From assembly GCA_004298155.1 (NCBI GenBank), contig SCRD01000017.1, positions 372,001 through 436,000 on the forward strand: 64,000 bases of DNA, written 5' to 3'. The translations under genes were made by a program, and so were the position numbers. Each line of letters begins with the position of its first letter. Position 1 is the stretch's first letter. This document shows positions 17,778 through 26,426 of this stretch, piece after piece. Under the pieces are notes generated by a model. It was not told the DNA's origin and made no database searches. It worked only from the letters and a program-made list of their open reading frames with translations. This DNA comes from Acidobacteriota bacterium. Its GTDB lineage: Bacteria > Acidobacteriota > Terriglobia > UBA7540.

Positions 17778-19058
17778 TCAGGCTGCGCTGGCTTTGGATA
17801 GTACCTCGTGGAGACGCCGGGCAACAATCGCGTCCTCGCCCGGCTGCATCATCCAAACGCCCACCACGATTACATTCGGTCCTGCTGGAAGGCCTTTCAT
17901 CAGCCCGCCGGGATCGCCACCCGTGGCAGGATTCAGCGCGATGCTTGGCGCGCCCTGCAAAAGCTGGGCTTGCACGTCCTTGGCGGTAATCTTTAGCTTT
18001 TTCAAGTCATAGGTAATCAGCAGGTGGGGGACATTGTTGGCCACTGGCGGCACAAAAATCTGAGTTTCGACCGAAGGGATTTTCTGTACGGCGGCGGCAA
18101 TCAGCTCAGCGCGCTTTTGAAAATCTGCCCGCATCTCCGCCTCATCCTGCTCCAGGAACCAATCTACTGCCGCCACAAGGCCCACGATCTGTTCCTTGGA
18201 GACTTTCATGCCTCGCCCCACGGTGTCGCTGTAAGGGCAATTGTTCAGCGCCGCCGCTTCAATCAGATCTTTACGTCCTAAAAGCAATCCACTGTTCTGG
18301 GGTCCTCGCAACCCTTTGCCGCCTGAAAACTGCACTAGGTCGAAACCCATCTGGGTGTACTCTCAGAGATGTGATATGGGCGGGACGTCGGCTGCCGCGT
18401 CGTTTGAGGCCGGCACGTCGTGTTTGTGGGCAATCCGTACCCAGTCTTCGCGGCTGATCTGCCCGCCCTGTGCGGCGTTAAAAAAGTGCGCCATTGCAGT
18501 CCGGGGCGTAAAAGCACGGTCGTAATCTTCCAGCGTCTCCACCTCCACCATTTTCACCCCACAGCAACGGATAGCGTGATCGTATTCGTACCGGTGCGCT
18601 CTTTGGACCAGGACTTCATTGGGCAGATCGGACACATCATTCGGGACATTGAGAATCGCCCGTTCCCTCCCACGGGTCATGCAGGCAGCCGTTGACAACG
18701 TTACTGCTGAGGCCGCCCCATCGCTTACCAGTGCCGCTTCGCAACGCAATCTCTTGGCCAGATATTCCCCGGCTGCCTTTTGCAGTTCAATCAGTTTTAC
18801 CGGAGACAAGGCCGCACGGTCGACAGCAGCGCGCACCTGAGGAGGCATGATGGAGGCTGTCAGAATCGTGTACGTACCTGCCGCGTTGATAAAAGGAGTC
18901 ACTCCCAGCTTGGAGTAGTAATCTTCTCCGGCAGGTGTCTCGTGGCCTTGTGGTGCCGCTTCAGTTTCGGGAACTCTTTGCGTCATCATAGTGGATGCGG
19001 CGAGCACGCCACCACCCCATTTAAAAAATTTACGTCGGGACAAAAAGTTGTTTGTCAT
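17778..19058 (-). pseudogene. SelA-like PLP enzyme interrupted by one in-frame TGA
   Basis: The frame runs 427 codons, the same length as the intact homologue at 38481-39761, with a single TGA at 18363-18365 (codon 232). Upstream part: Tat leader (LSRRKFFKWGG) and the large-domain start. Downstream part: FSGGKGLRGPQNSGLLLGRK with the PLP Lys248. At the break the homologue reads PPISNLKLYSQMG and this gene PPISHL-stop-EYTQMG, so one codon is replaced and nothing is shifted; CGA to TGA is the simplest cause. The family (COG1921) includes SelA and D-glucosaminate-6-phosphate ammonia-lyase DgaE. Without read-through no PLP lysine would be made. A sequencing error is possible; selenocysteine is unlikely because the position is not a Cys in the relative. 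Confidence 0.8.
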
Positions 19059-19088
19059 AAGTCCGCCTCGTTTGTCTGATTCAAATGG

Positions 19089-19376
19089 TCAGGGCCGGCT
19101 GAAGGACCCCGTCCACTTGCCTGAGAAACGTTCCCCCAAATCCATGCAATGCTGAAAAATCTTATCAGCCGTGAAACGGGAGAACTCGCGGGAGCCGTAT
19201 GTTTGAATTCCGTTTGAAGTGGAAACGCTGCTGGCATCTTCGAATTTACCGTCGTCCGAACCCTCTCTGAGATAGCCAGCCGAAATCTCCGCCCTCACAC
19301 GCGAAGACGGCCCCAGCGAAACAGCTTTGCCAGGGGCGGACTGATCGAAGACCGTCCTGAAAAAGGTTTGCGTCAT
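19089..19376 (-). CDS. Small hypothetical protein or gene remnant
   Basis: A 95-residue frame directly upstream of the SelA-like pseudogene on the same strand. Codon choice looks natural, but no domain, signal peptide or membrane segment is recognised and the ribosome site (AAGGGG) abuts the ATG too closely. It may be the remains of a longer gene. The rest of 19059-19656 shows no gene. Confidence 0.3.
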   Translation of the reverse strand: MTQTFFRTVFDQSAPGKAVSLGPSSRVRAEISAGYLREGSDDGKFEDASSVSTSNGIQTYGSREFSRFTADKIFQHCMDLGERFSGKWTGSFSRP

Positions 19377-19656
19377 CCCCTTGCCTGTCCCTGAGCTACG
19401 CTTAAATTACATTGCAGTGACGGGTGGGTCAAGTAATTATCCTGGTGATCGTCACCCGGCCTGGCTCCCTTGAACTTTTGATCATCGGTGGCCGCATCAG
19501 ACATTTCGCAATCCTGGGCCCGACATCACGGATTTTTCTGCGATCGTTTCAATAAAAGCGTAGTATTGTTGCTCGGTCTTTCAATCTTCGCTGGAGAGTT
19601 GCTTTCCCACTCTGCGAGCGTTTTGGGCGCAGATTCCAGTACCAACAGGAGAGCTT

Positions 19657-20670
19657 ATGGACATTAAGAGGCGGGAATTTATCGGCAGCGCCTTGGGGGG
19701 CAGTGCAATCGGGCTGCCCTTCACAGGTTCTGCAGCACAAAATCCAGAAGGAGGCAGTGCAAAAGAGGAACTCTACCGCACGGAGGAGAGGGTTGTCGTT
19801 GAGCGATCGGCATCTGGAAAGCCCCACTCCGGGAAGGTCCTTGCGGCGATTCAACCTCACGTGGATGACATTGCGATTTTTGCTGGTGGCACAGTAGCCA
19901 AACTGATCAACGAAGGCTATACGGGCTACCTGATTCGTACTACCAACGACGAAATGGCCGGCGCCGGGACCACTGGTGAAACTGTCTTGCATAATGAGAT
20001 TGACAATGAAGCCGTCGCCAAAGCGCTGGGCCTTAAGAAAGCCTTCAGCCTCCAATATCGAAACCACCGGCTGGATAGCGAACCGTGGCAGGATTTCCGT
20101 GGCCGCCTGATTTTGCTGTTCCGTATGCTCAAAGTCGATACTGTTATCTCCTACGACCCCTGGGGGATTTACGAGGAAAATCCCGACCATTACATCACAG
20201 CGAAGATGGTGGAGGCGGCCTGCTGGATGGCCGGAATGGAAAAAGACTATCCTGAACAACTGGCCGCGGGCCTCACTCCGCATGCCGTCCAGGAGAAGTA
20301 CTATTTTGCGCGTGGACCCCAACTGGTTAACCGCATCGTAGACATCAGCGCACACATCGACCAGAAGATTGCCGCGAACGTCGCTATTGTGACTCAGGGG
20401 CCTGGAGGAAACGCTGGCGCAGACTTAAGACGGAAGCTGGCTTCCGAGGGCAAACGCCTGCCCATCCTCGGCGATGATAATGACACAGCAAACCGCCAAT
20501 ACTTCAAACATATTGTCCTGGACCTTGACTCGAAAGCTAAAAGGGGCGTCCCATCCGACCGGGAACTCGGCCGCAAGTATCGACTGGAGTGGGCGGAACC
20601 TTTCCACTACATCGGGCCTCCGGAATCCACGCTGGATCAGTACATCGCGGAGAACCAGAAGCCTCTTTAG
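19657..20670 (+). CDS. Tat-exported PIG-L/LmbE-family deacetylase, motif PHVDD
   Basis: About 337 residues; AGGAGAG precedes the ATG and the leader is twin-arginine (DIKRREFIGSALGG). The metal motif is QPHVDDIAIFAGG: His68, Asp70 and Asp71 keep the ligand and base positions, though Pro-to-Val and loss of the final Glu make it non-standard. YEENPDHYITAKM carries the third histidine. The protein is longer than classical PIG-L enzymes, with a 60-residue C-terminal extension. It is transcribed away from the SelA-like/PIG-L pair, across a 280-base gap from the small frame at 19089. Confidence 0.85.
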   Translation: MDIKRREFIGSALGGSAIGLPFTGSAAQNPEGGSAKEELYRTEERVVVERSASGKPHSGKVLAAIQPHVDDIAIFAGGTVAKLINEGYTGYLIRTTNDEMAGAGTTGETVLHNEIDNEAVAKALGLKKAFSLQYRNHRLDSEPWQDFRGRLILLFRMLKVDTVISYDPWGIYEENPDHYITAKMVEAACWMAGMEKDYPEQLAAGLTPHAVQEKYYFARGPQLVNRIVDISAHIDQKIAANVAIVTQGPGGNAGADLRRKLASEGKRLPILGDDNDTANRQYFKHIVLDLDSKAKRGVPSDRELGRKYRLEWAEPFHYIGPPESTLDQYIAENQKPL

Positions 20671-20817
20671 CGAAAGGGGCCGTTGAGTGGCGCCGGGGGT
20701 GGCAGAGGGCGTCCGTTATGAAAACTGGCGAACGTTCCATAATTCTTGCAGGCTGAGGACTGGATTGCGGCCTTTGAGAAGTTGAGCTCTATAGGGACTC
20801 GCTGCCAGTTGGTCAAA

Positions 20818-20847
20818 TTGACAGCGTGAAACAGGTTGCCGTAGACT
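20818..20847 (+). promoter_or_regulatory. Possible sigma-70 promoter upstream of the cytochrome gene
   Basis: TTGACA (20818-20823), 18-base spacer, TAGACT (20842-20847). It lies 130 bases before the cytochrome ATG within the 306-base gap 20671-20976, which shows no gene. The -10 box matches only four of six positions. Confidence 0.3.
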
Positions 20848-20976
20848 GCCCGATGTTGCGGACGGAGCCAAGCGAACCAAGGAGTTCACCGGCAATTATA
20901 CCTTCGAAGTGGCGGGAATACTTCGTGGAATGGGACGACCTATCTGGTCCAGACGGGACGATCCAGGGCAGTCAGT

Positions 20977-21906
20977 ATGAATAAATTCAGAACCAATGCC
21001 ATTACGGCCGGAATCAAACCGGAGCGTCCGGAGCAGCTCCGAAGAGCTGGCCTATACTGTGCGGGTTACAAGGCCCGGCAGACTATAAGGCGGTACATTA
21101 TTTTTCTATGCGCCAGTCTTTTCGCCATCACAACAGTGTGCCCTGCTCAACAGGCTAACTCAAATGCGGGACGGGAAGCCAACGATCACGCGAGGCGATC
21201 TTTTGCGGCCCGCTGTGCCGCCTGCCATGGCCTGGATGGCCGTGGAGGTGAACACGCTCCGGCGATTGTTAACACTCCGGCGGCACAGGCCCGGTCAGAC
21301 GAAGCATTGGCAGCGATCATCCGCAGCGGCATTCCCGACAAGGGAATGCCGTCGTTCCACTTCCTGTCAAACCAGCAGATCGAGGAGATTATCAGCTACA
21401 TTCGAACGCTGCGCGGCGGTGGCGGAAGCGCGGCCAATCTGAAGGGAGACCCGGCAGCAGGATCAAAGCTGTTTTTTGGCGAAGCCCGTTGTTCCGATTG
21501 CCATATGATGCAGGGCAAAGGAGGTTTTCTCGGGTCTGACCTGTCTAAGTTCGGCCGTACTCACTCTGCGCGGGACATCCGGGAGATGATCGTGCAGCCT
21601 GAGAAAGTTCTCGATCCTCGGTGGCAGATGGTCAGGATCGTTACCCATTCAGGCCAGCATTTTTCGGGCCTGGCCCGAAATGAGGACAATTTCTCGATTG
21701 CATTGCTCAGTGAAGACGGCGTCTTCCATCTCCTGATGAAGTCCGAAATTGCGCAGATTACGCGCGAGCCGGGATCGATCATGCCGGATGACTACGGGAA
21801 AACACTGAGTACGACGCAACTGGATGACCTCGCCAGTTTTCTAGCCCTCGGTTCGGCCAGTAAGAGACCACGGGCTAACAAAGTGAGTTCTTCACATTCC
21901 GAATGA
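20977..21906 (+). CDS. Exported dihaem cytochrome c
   Basis: About 309 residues. Two haem sites are seen, CAACH (Cys80-His84) and CSDCH (Cys172-His176), with GMPSFHF and SIMPDDYG as likely axial-Met loops. The membrane/signal segment RRYIIFLCASLFAITTVCPAQ begins at residue 38, so the 37 residues before it are unusual and the true start may be later, but no better start with a ribosome site is visible. The C-terminal 100 residues (WQMVRIVTHSGQHFSGLARN) form the beta-rich module often fused to PQQ dehydrogenase or sorbosone-dehydrogenase partners. It is the best candidate in the window to accept electrons from the PQQ enzyme at 15195. Its stop overlaps an ATG of the following lactonase frame. 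Confidence 0.85.
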   Translation: MNKFRTNAITAGIKPERPEQLRRAGLYCAGYKARQTIRRYIIFLCASLFAITTVCPAQQANSNAGREANDHARRSFAARCAACHGLDGRGGEHAPAIVNTPAAQARSDEALAAIIRSGIPDKGMPSFHFLSNQQIEEIISYIRTLRGGGGSAANLKGDPAAGSKLFFGEARCSDCHMMQGKGGFLGSDLSKFGRTHSARDIREMIVQPEKVLDPRWQMVRIVTHSGQHFSGLARNEDNFSIALLSEDGVFHLLMKSEIAQITREPGSIMPDDYGKTLSTTQLDDLASFLALGSASKRPRANKVSSSHSE

Positions 21907-21974
21907 TGATCAAGAGAGATTTACAGGCTATGTTGGCTACAGCCAGTGGCAGACGGCAAGGGGTGGTATCCTCA

Positions 21975-22943
21975 ATGAAATCAATAATCATCGGTTTGGT
22001 TCTTTTGATTCTCCTCCCGGCGGCGCTGAGGGCGCAAGATGCTCCCCGTAAGTTTGAACTCCGCGCAAATTCGCCCAAGTTCTGGAAGCTGATTGGCCGC
22101 CATGCGCAGATGCAGCGCGTGGCGACGGGGTTCGGTTTTACGGAGGGGCCGGTGTGGGACCCGCACGGGTTTCTCTATGTGAGCGACGAAATTCTCAACA
22201 AGATATTTCGTGTTTATCCCGACGGGCACAAGGAAACCTTGATTTCTCTGGGCAATCCCGACGGAAACACGTTCGACCGCGAATTTCACCTGCTCGATTG
22301 TGCGAGTGTGCTGCGGGCGGTTATCCAGGTCGATCCCGACGGCCACTACAAAGTGCTGGCGGACAACGACCAGGGAAAGAAGCTCAACACGCCGAACGAC
22401 ATTGTGATTGGCCCGGACGGCGCCATCTACTTTACCAATCCTACGCTTGATCTTACCAAGGACCAGAAACAGGAGATCCCTTACCAGGGTATTTACCGGC
22501 TCGACGCGCAAGGCGGCGTTCAACTCCTGGATAAAGATATGGCCCAACCGAACGGTCTGGCGTTCTCGCCAGATGGGAAGAGGCTGTACGTTGACGACAG
22601 CGAGCGCAAGGACATACGCGTGTACGATGTCCTGCCTGGTGGCAAGGTGGCAAACGGCCGTCAGTTCGGCCGCGAAGAAGGCGCCCCGCATGAGGGTGTT
22701 CCGGACGGCATGCGAGTTGACCGTCATGGAAACCTGTTTGTAACAGGACCCCTTGGTGTATGGGTCTGGGACCCCGACGGAAACCATTTGGGCACGATTG
22801 TCGTCCCAGAGCAACCGGCCAATTTAACCTGGGGCGATGCAGACTACGGCACCCTGTACATCACGGCGACAACATCGGTCTACAAGATTCGCACCAGGGA
22901 CCGGGGTTTTGTTCCTTACCTGGCAAAAGCTAAACGTCACTGA
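21975..22943 (+). CDS. Exported SMP-30/gluconolactonase-family protein
   Basis: About 322 residues from the ATG at 21975, chosen because it opens a clean signal peptide (MKSIIIGLVLLILLPAALRAQ). An ATG at 21903 in frame overlaps the cytochrome stop and would add 24 residues. Metal-site residues of the six-bladed propeller are present: Glu57 in GFTEGPVW, Asn in TPNDIVIGPDG and the Asp of GLAFSPDGKRLYVDDS. Members open sugar lactones, using a divalent metal. Directly downstream of the cytochrome c gene, it fits hydrolysis of a lactone formed by PQQ-dependent aldose oxidation. Confidence 0.88.
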   Translation: MKSIIIGLVLLILLPAALRAQDAPRKFELRANSPKFWKLIGRHAQMQRVATGFGFTEGPVWDPHGFLYVSDEILNKIFRVYPDGHKETLISLGNPDGNTFDREFHLLDCASVLRAVIQVDPDGHYKVLADNDQGKKLNTPNDIVIGPDGAIYFTNPTLDLTKDQKQEIPYQGIYRLDAQGGVQLLDKDMAQPNGLAFSPDGKRLYVDDSERKDIRVYDVLPGGKVANGRQFGREEGAPHEGVPDGMRVDRHGNLFVTGPLGVWVWDPDGNHLGTIVVPEQPANLTWGDADYGTLYITATTSVYKIRTRDRGFVPYLAKAKRH

Positions 22944-23041
22944 ATCCCACCGGCGCAAGGTCATGTGGGACAGTGTTGCCTGCCTTATCCATATTTTATT
23001 TTTCGGCGCGTTTGAATCGAACTTCGTTGGTCAGATGGAAG

Positions 23042-24319
23042 TTACGTTTCAGGAGTCAGTTTGCGGTTCGGGTCCACCATCAGCCAGGCCAGAGAGCCAA
23101 TCACGCACAGCGCCGCAGCGGTTACAAAGGACGCGCTCCAGCCAAAGCGACCGGCGATGGCCGGGGTCAGGATGGCAGTAAGGGCGCCGCCGATCTGGCC
23201 GCCGGTATTCATAGCGCCAGAAACCGTCCCGGCCCATGGCCCGGCAACGTCAGCGCTGACCGACCAGAAAGAACTCTGGCTAAGATAGAGCGCGCCGACG
23301 CCGCCCGCCAGAACGATGCTCGCCATTTGAGGGCTTGCGGCGCCTGCACCGATCAGGATGAAGATGGCTGCCAGCCCAATCCCTACCACTGCAATTCCAC
23401 AACGTCCCATGCGCTTGCCGTAATGGCGTGTGACGAAATCGCAGATCACGCCTCCCAGGGGTGAGCAGACAGCCATGGCGATGAAAGGCAGCATCGTGTA
23501 GCTGGCCCCCGCCCTCAGGTCAAGCCCGCGGACCGTCGTAAGGTAAATGAAGAACCAGGTGAAAAAGATATACGCAACATAGCCATAGCAGAAGTAGCTC
23601 AGCGTAATCGCAAGAATTTCCTTGCTGCGGGCGATTTTGCCCCAGGGTGTTGAAGCGATGTGTCTGGCGTGCTTCACGTCAACGCCGCTGCGAATGATCT
23701 CGAGTTCAGCCTTTGACACCCACGGATGGCGCTCGGGAGAATCGCGGGAGATCAGGAACCAGACTACGCCGGCGGCAATACCCAGCAGAGCGCTCCCCCA
23801 GAAGCTCCAGCGCCAGCCAAAATGCGTCAGGATATAGGTGATAAAGGGCGGGGTGATGCCTGCTCCCACACCGACGCCGGCAAAGATCAGCCCGTTGGCG
23901 ATGCCGCGTTCCTGGGTGGGTACCCAGTTGGCCACTACATTATTGGAAGCCGGATAAACGACTGCTTCACCCGCCCCCAGCATAAACCGCACAGCAATAA
24001 AGACGAACAGTGCGGAACCGATACCGGCCGGCACCATGGCCGTCAGCGATGTGAATATACCCCACCACACCACTCCAGCCGTGAGCACCCAGCGGGGACC
24101 CAGATGGTCGGCCAAGCTGCCGCCGGGGGTTTGGAACAGCGCGTAACCCACAACAAATGCGCTGAAGATCCAGCCCAGCTCCACGTTGCTCAGATGGTAC
24201 TGCTCCGCGATAGTGTGCCCGGCGATAGAGATGTTGACCCGGTCGAGATAGGCGATAGCGCTGACGATAAACATCCAGATCACCAGCAGCCAGCGCACGC
24301 GGGAGTGTTTCTCAGCCAT
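23042..24319 (-). CDS. MFS transporter, anion:cation symporter (hexuronate/aldonate) type
   Basis: About 425 residues from the ATG at 24319, with GGCGGAG nine bases upstream; the frame stays open to 24505 but without sense. Twelve membrane helices are seen, with the family signature AIAYLDRVNISIAG in helix 1 and WGGIFTS-type helix pairs, and RWSFWGSALLGIAAGVVWF after the central motif. ACS-family relatives carry glucarate, galactonate, hexuronates or phthalate with protons. Tail to tail with the lactonase gene, it is the likely inner-membrane route for a sugar acid made outside. Confidence 0.88.
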   Translation of the reverse strand: MAEKHSRVRWLLVIWMFIVSAIAYLDRVNISIAGHTIAEQYHLSNVELGWIFSAFVVGYALFQTPGGSLADHLGPRWVLTAGVVWWGIFTSLTAMVPAGIGSALFVFIAVRFMLGAGEAVVYPASNNVVANWVPTQERGIANGLIFAGVGVGAGITPPFITYILTHFGWRWSFWGSALLGIAAGVVWFLISRDSPERHPWVSKAELEIIRSGVDVKHARHIASTPWGKIARSKEILAITLSYFCYGYVAYIFFTWFFIYLTTVRGLDLRAGASYTMLPFIAMAVCSPLGGVICDFVTRHYGKRMGRCGIAVVGIGLAAIFILIGAGAASPQMASIVLAGGVGALYLSQSSFWSVSADVAGPWAGTVSGAMNTGGQIGGALTAILTPAIAGRFGWSASFVTAAALCVIGSLAWLMVDPNRKLTPET

Positions 24320-24441
24320 GGGATGGTCTCCGCCTGGAGTCATCTGCGTTTTAATATCTGCAAAGCGCCAGGCCCGGATGACAACTCGAAAATGAGCGAA
24401 GTAGACCGTACCACATCGCCTGGTGGAATCACATAAAATAA

Positions 24442-24470
24442 TTGCAACATGCCGGGTTCTCGCGTATATA
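24442..24470 (+). promoter_or_regulatory. Possible promoter for the RidA lipoprotein
   Basis: TTGCAA (24442-24447), 17-base spacer, TATATA (24465-24470), four of six matches in each box, about 135 bases before the ATG at 24605. It points away from the MFS gene in a divergent gap. Confidence 0.4.
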
Positions 24471-24604
24471 GTTGGGGTCGGTTGGAGTGGTCTGAACAAG
24501 CCCAAATTTCCGGTGTGGTGTGCAAGTTGAGAGGTTGAAACACTCTCGTGTGTAGACTGCGGGTGAAACTCTCACCACACCGGCCCTAGGAGAGGAAACC
24601 AGCA

Positions 24605-25093
24605 ATGAAGAAAGCGAAGATTATTTTAGTGATTGCTTCCATGGCAGCGATAACCTTTGGTTGTGCGTCGCCAACAACACAACAGCCTGCGGAGTCGACT
24701 ACTCAGCCGTCTGCGGAGCAGGTGCGAGCCATCAACCCCCCGGGAACTCCGGAAGGGTTGCCCTTCAGCAATGGGATTCTGGTGGGCAACACTCTGTATG
24801 TGGCGGGTACCCAGGGAACCGACGCTAACGGAAAGCTTGGGCCAGATATTGAGAGCCAGACCCGGGCCGCTCTGCAGTTGATCCAGAAGATCGTCGAGGG
24901 CGGCGGGATGACCATGGGTAACGTCGTGGCAGTGAATGTTTATCTCTCGGACGTCAATGAATTCGGGAAGATGAACAGCGTCTACAAGACGTTCTTCCCG
25001 GATCCCAAGCCCACGCGAACAACCGTGCAAGTGGCAAAGCTGGTGAATGGCGCAAGGATTGAAATCTCCGCTATCGCCGTCAAGCCACGGTAG
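24605..25093 (+). CDS. RidA-family lipoprotein
   Basis: About 162 residues with AGGAGAGG upstream. The leader ends in a lipobox (AAITFGC, Cys20), so the protein should be a periplasm-facing lipoprotein. Residues 45-162 are a RidA/YjgF domain (LPFSNGILVGNTLYVAGTQG, VVAVNVYLSDVNEFGKMN, PKPTRTTVQVAKL with the conserved Arg, and IEISAIAV with the Glu). RidA hydrolyses enamine/imine intermediates released by PLP-dependent beta-elimination. A lipid-anchored form implies that such intermediates arise outside the cytoplasm. Another RidA pair is found at 36.4 kb. Confidence 0.9.
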   Translation: MKKAKIILVIASMAAITFGCASPTTQQPAESTTQPSAEQVRAINPPGTPEGLPFSNGILVGNTLYVAGTQGTDANGKLGPDIESQTRAALQLIQKIVEGGGMTMGNVVAVNVYLSDVNEFGKMNSVYKTFFPDPKPTRTTVQVAKLVNGARIEISAIAVKPR

Positions 25094-25131
25094 GCGCAGG
25101 AATGGTGGCCGCAAGCCGAAGCAGCCCGCGA

Positions 25132-25151
25132 CAGCGGATTGCTGAAAAATC
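25132..25151. repeat. Copy 2 of the short dispersed repeat
   Basis: CAGCGGATTGCTGAAAAATC matches the copy at 13379 (core GATTGCTGAAAAA). It lies in the 280-base gap between the RidA and RraA genes. Confidence 0.3.
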
Positions 25152-25373
25152 CTGAGTGTTTTATTCCGAGTAAAGTGAGGGCCTCCGTTTTGAATACAGT
25201 GCCCGGCGGGGTTCCTCACTACCTCAGTCTTCTTTAAAAAAGTGATGGAGCATTTGTTTCGCCAGACCGCTGGCCAAAATCGCAAAAACATGGGCGGTTT
25301 TGCAGGAGCTTTTGCTGTTTGGCTCTTTGGCAAGTTCGATCAAATCCCGAAGGGAAAGGGAGAGCAGAAAACC

Positions 25374-26300
25374 ATGTCGCAACGCAGGTACATTAAGATT
25401 TTCCTTGGTATCGCACTCATCGTGGGTTCTTCCATGCTTGTCATTCCCGCATATGGGCAGCTTGGAATGTTTTCAAAAGAACAGCTCATCGAGTTTACGC
25501 CGGACTGGCACGGGGCGCGGTTTGCCGACGGGCGTCCGGATGTGCCTGATTCCATGCTCCAGCGCCTGCAGGACGTGACGGCGGAACAAGCCTGGGAAGT
25601 GCTGCAGCGGGGTGGATATCAGAACCAATTTGAGTCTGGGTGGACGGTCGTCAACCCGCAGAAGCAGAGGCTGGTAGGCCGCGTAGTGACGGCTGTGTTT
25701 ATGCCTTATCGGCCGGACCTGGACTCGATAATCCGTGCCAACGGCAAGAAGGAGGGGGAGATGGTGACAGGCGAGAATTCCTGGATCATCAACAGGTTGC
25801 AGCCGGGGGATGTCATGGTGGTGGACCTGTTCGGGAAGATCAAGGACGGGACGATCATCGGGGGAAATCTGGCCACCTCGGTATTTACCAAGACCCACAA
25901 TGGAATCATTGTGAATGGGTCGATCCGCGATACGGCTGAAATTGAGGAGATGAAAGGGTTCGAAGTTTTTTGCCGCGGGACGGATCCATCGGCATTGAGG
26001 AACGTGACGCTGATGGGGATCAACGTACCGATCCGCATGGGGCAATCGACAGTCATGCCGGGCGATGTGGCGGTAAGCGACCCCGAAGGGATCACTTTCA
26101 TTCCGCCGCAACTCGCCGGGCAGGTGGCGGACCACGCGGAGATGGATCACCTGGTCGATGACTGGGGGTTTATGATGCTGCGGGAGAAGAAGTACAGCCC
26201 GGGCCAAATCGACGGCCGCTGGACGCCGCAGATGATTGAAGAGTTCAACGCTTACGCGGCAAAGCGGGGATCGAAGTTGAGGATGAAAGTCTCAAAATAG
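25374..26300 (+). CDS. Exported RraA-like protein (HMG/CHA-aldolase fold)
   Basis: About 308 residues from the ATG at 25374, about nine bases after AAGGGAGAG; an in-frame upstream extension is not credible. Leader: YIKIFLGIALIVGSSMLVIP to AYG. The RraA core is clear: GGNLATSVFTKTHNGIIVNG followed by SIRDTAEI, where Arg-Asp binds substrate and metal in the HMG/oxaloacetate aldolases of this fold, then PGDVAVSDPEGITFIPPQLA. RraA-fold proteins are either RNase E inhibitors or metal-dependent retro-aldolases; an export signal rules out the first role. Cleavage of a keto-sugar acid is a reasonable guess. Confidence 0.85.
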   Translation: MSQRRYIKIFLGIALIVGSSMLVIPAYGQLGMFSKEQLIEFTPDWHGARFADGRPDVPDSMLQRLQDVTAEQAWEVLQRGGYQNQFESGWTVVNPQKQRLVGRVVTAVFMPYRPDLDSIIRANGKKEGEMVTGENSWIINRLQPGDVMVVDLFGKIKDGTIIGGNLATSVFTKTHNGIIVNGSIRDTAEIEEMKGFEVFCRGTDPSALRNVTLMGINVPIRMGQSTVMPGDVAVSDPEGITFIPPQLAGQVADHAEMDHLVDDWGFMMLREKKYSPGQIDGRWTPQMIEEFNAYAAKRGSKLRMKVSK

Positions 26301-26426
26301 CATTCGATTATGCGATTTCCTGCCGCAGAATGTGTCCCCCACATTTAAACAGGGCAATGAGTTCGTTCGTATTCGTTGCCAGTATTCAGCCGGGTCTGCC
26401 GGGATCTCGAATGGAGTCATTCCAGC

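Noticed and set aside
18363-18365. The TGA in the SelA-like gene as a selenocysteine codon
   Set aside because: The intact paralogue has Lys, not Cys, at the aligned position, no SECIS-like hairpin was seen just downstream, and the site is not catalytic.
19549-20355. Open frame of 268 codons on the minus strand
   Set aside because: Opposite the PIG-L gene at 19657, whose Tat leader and metal motif are convincing.
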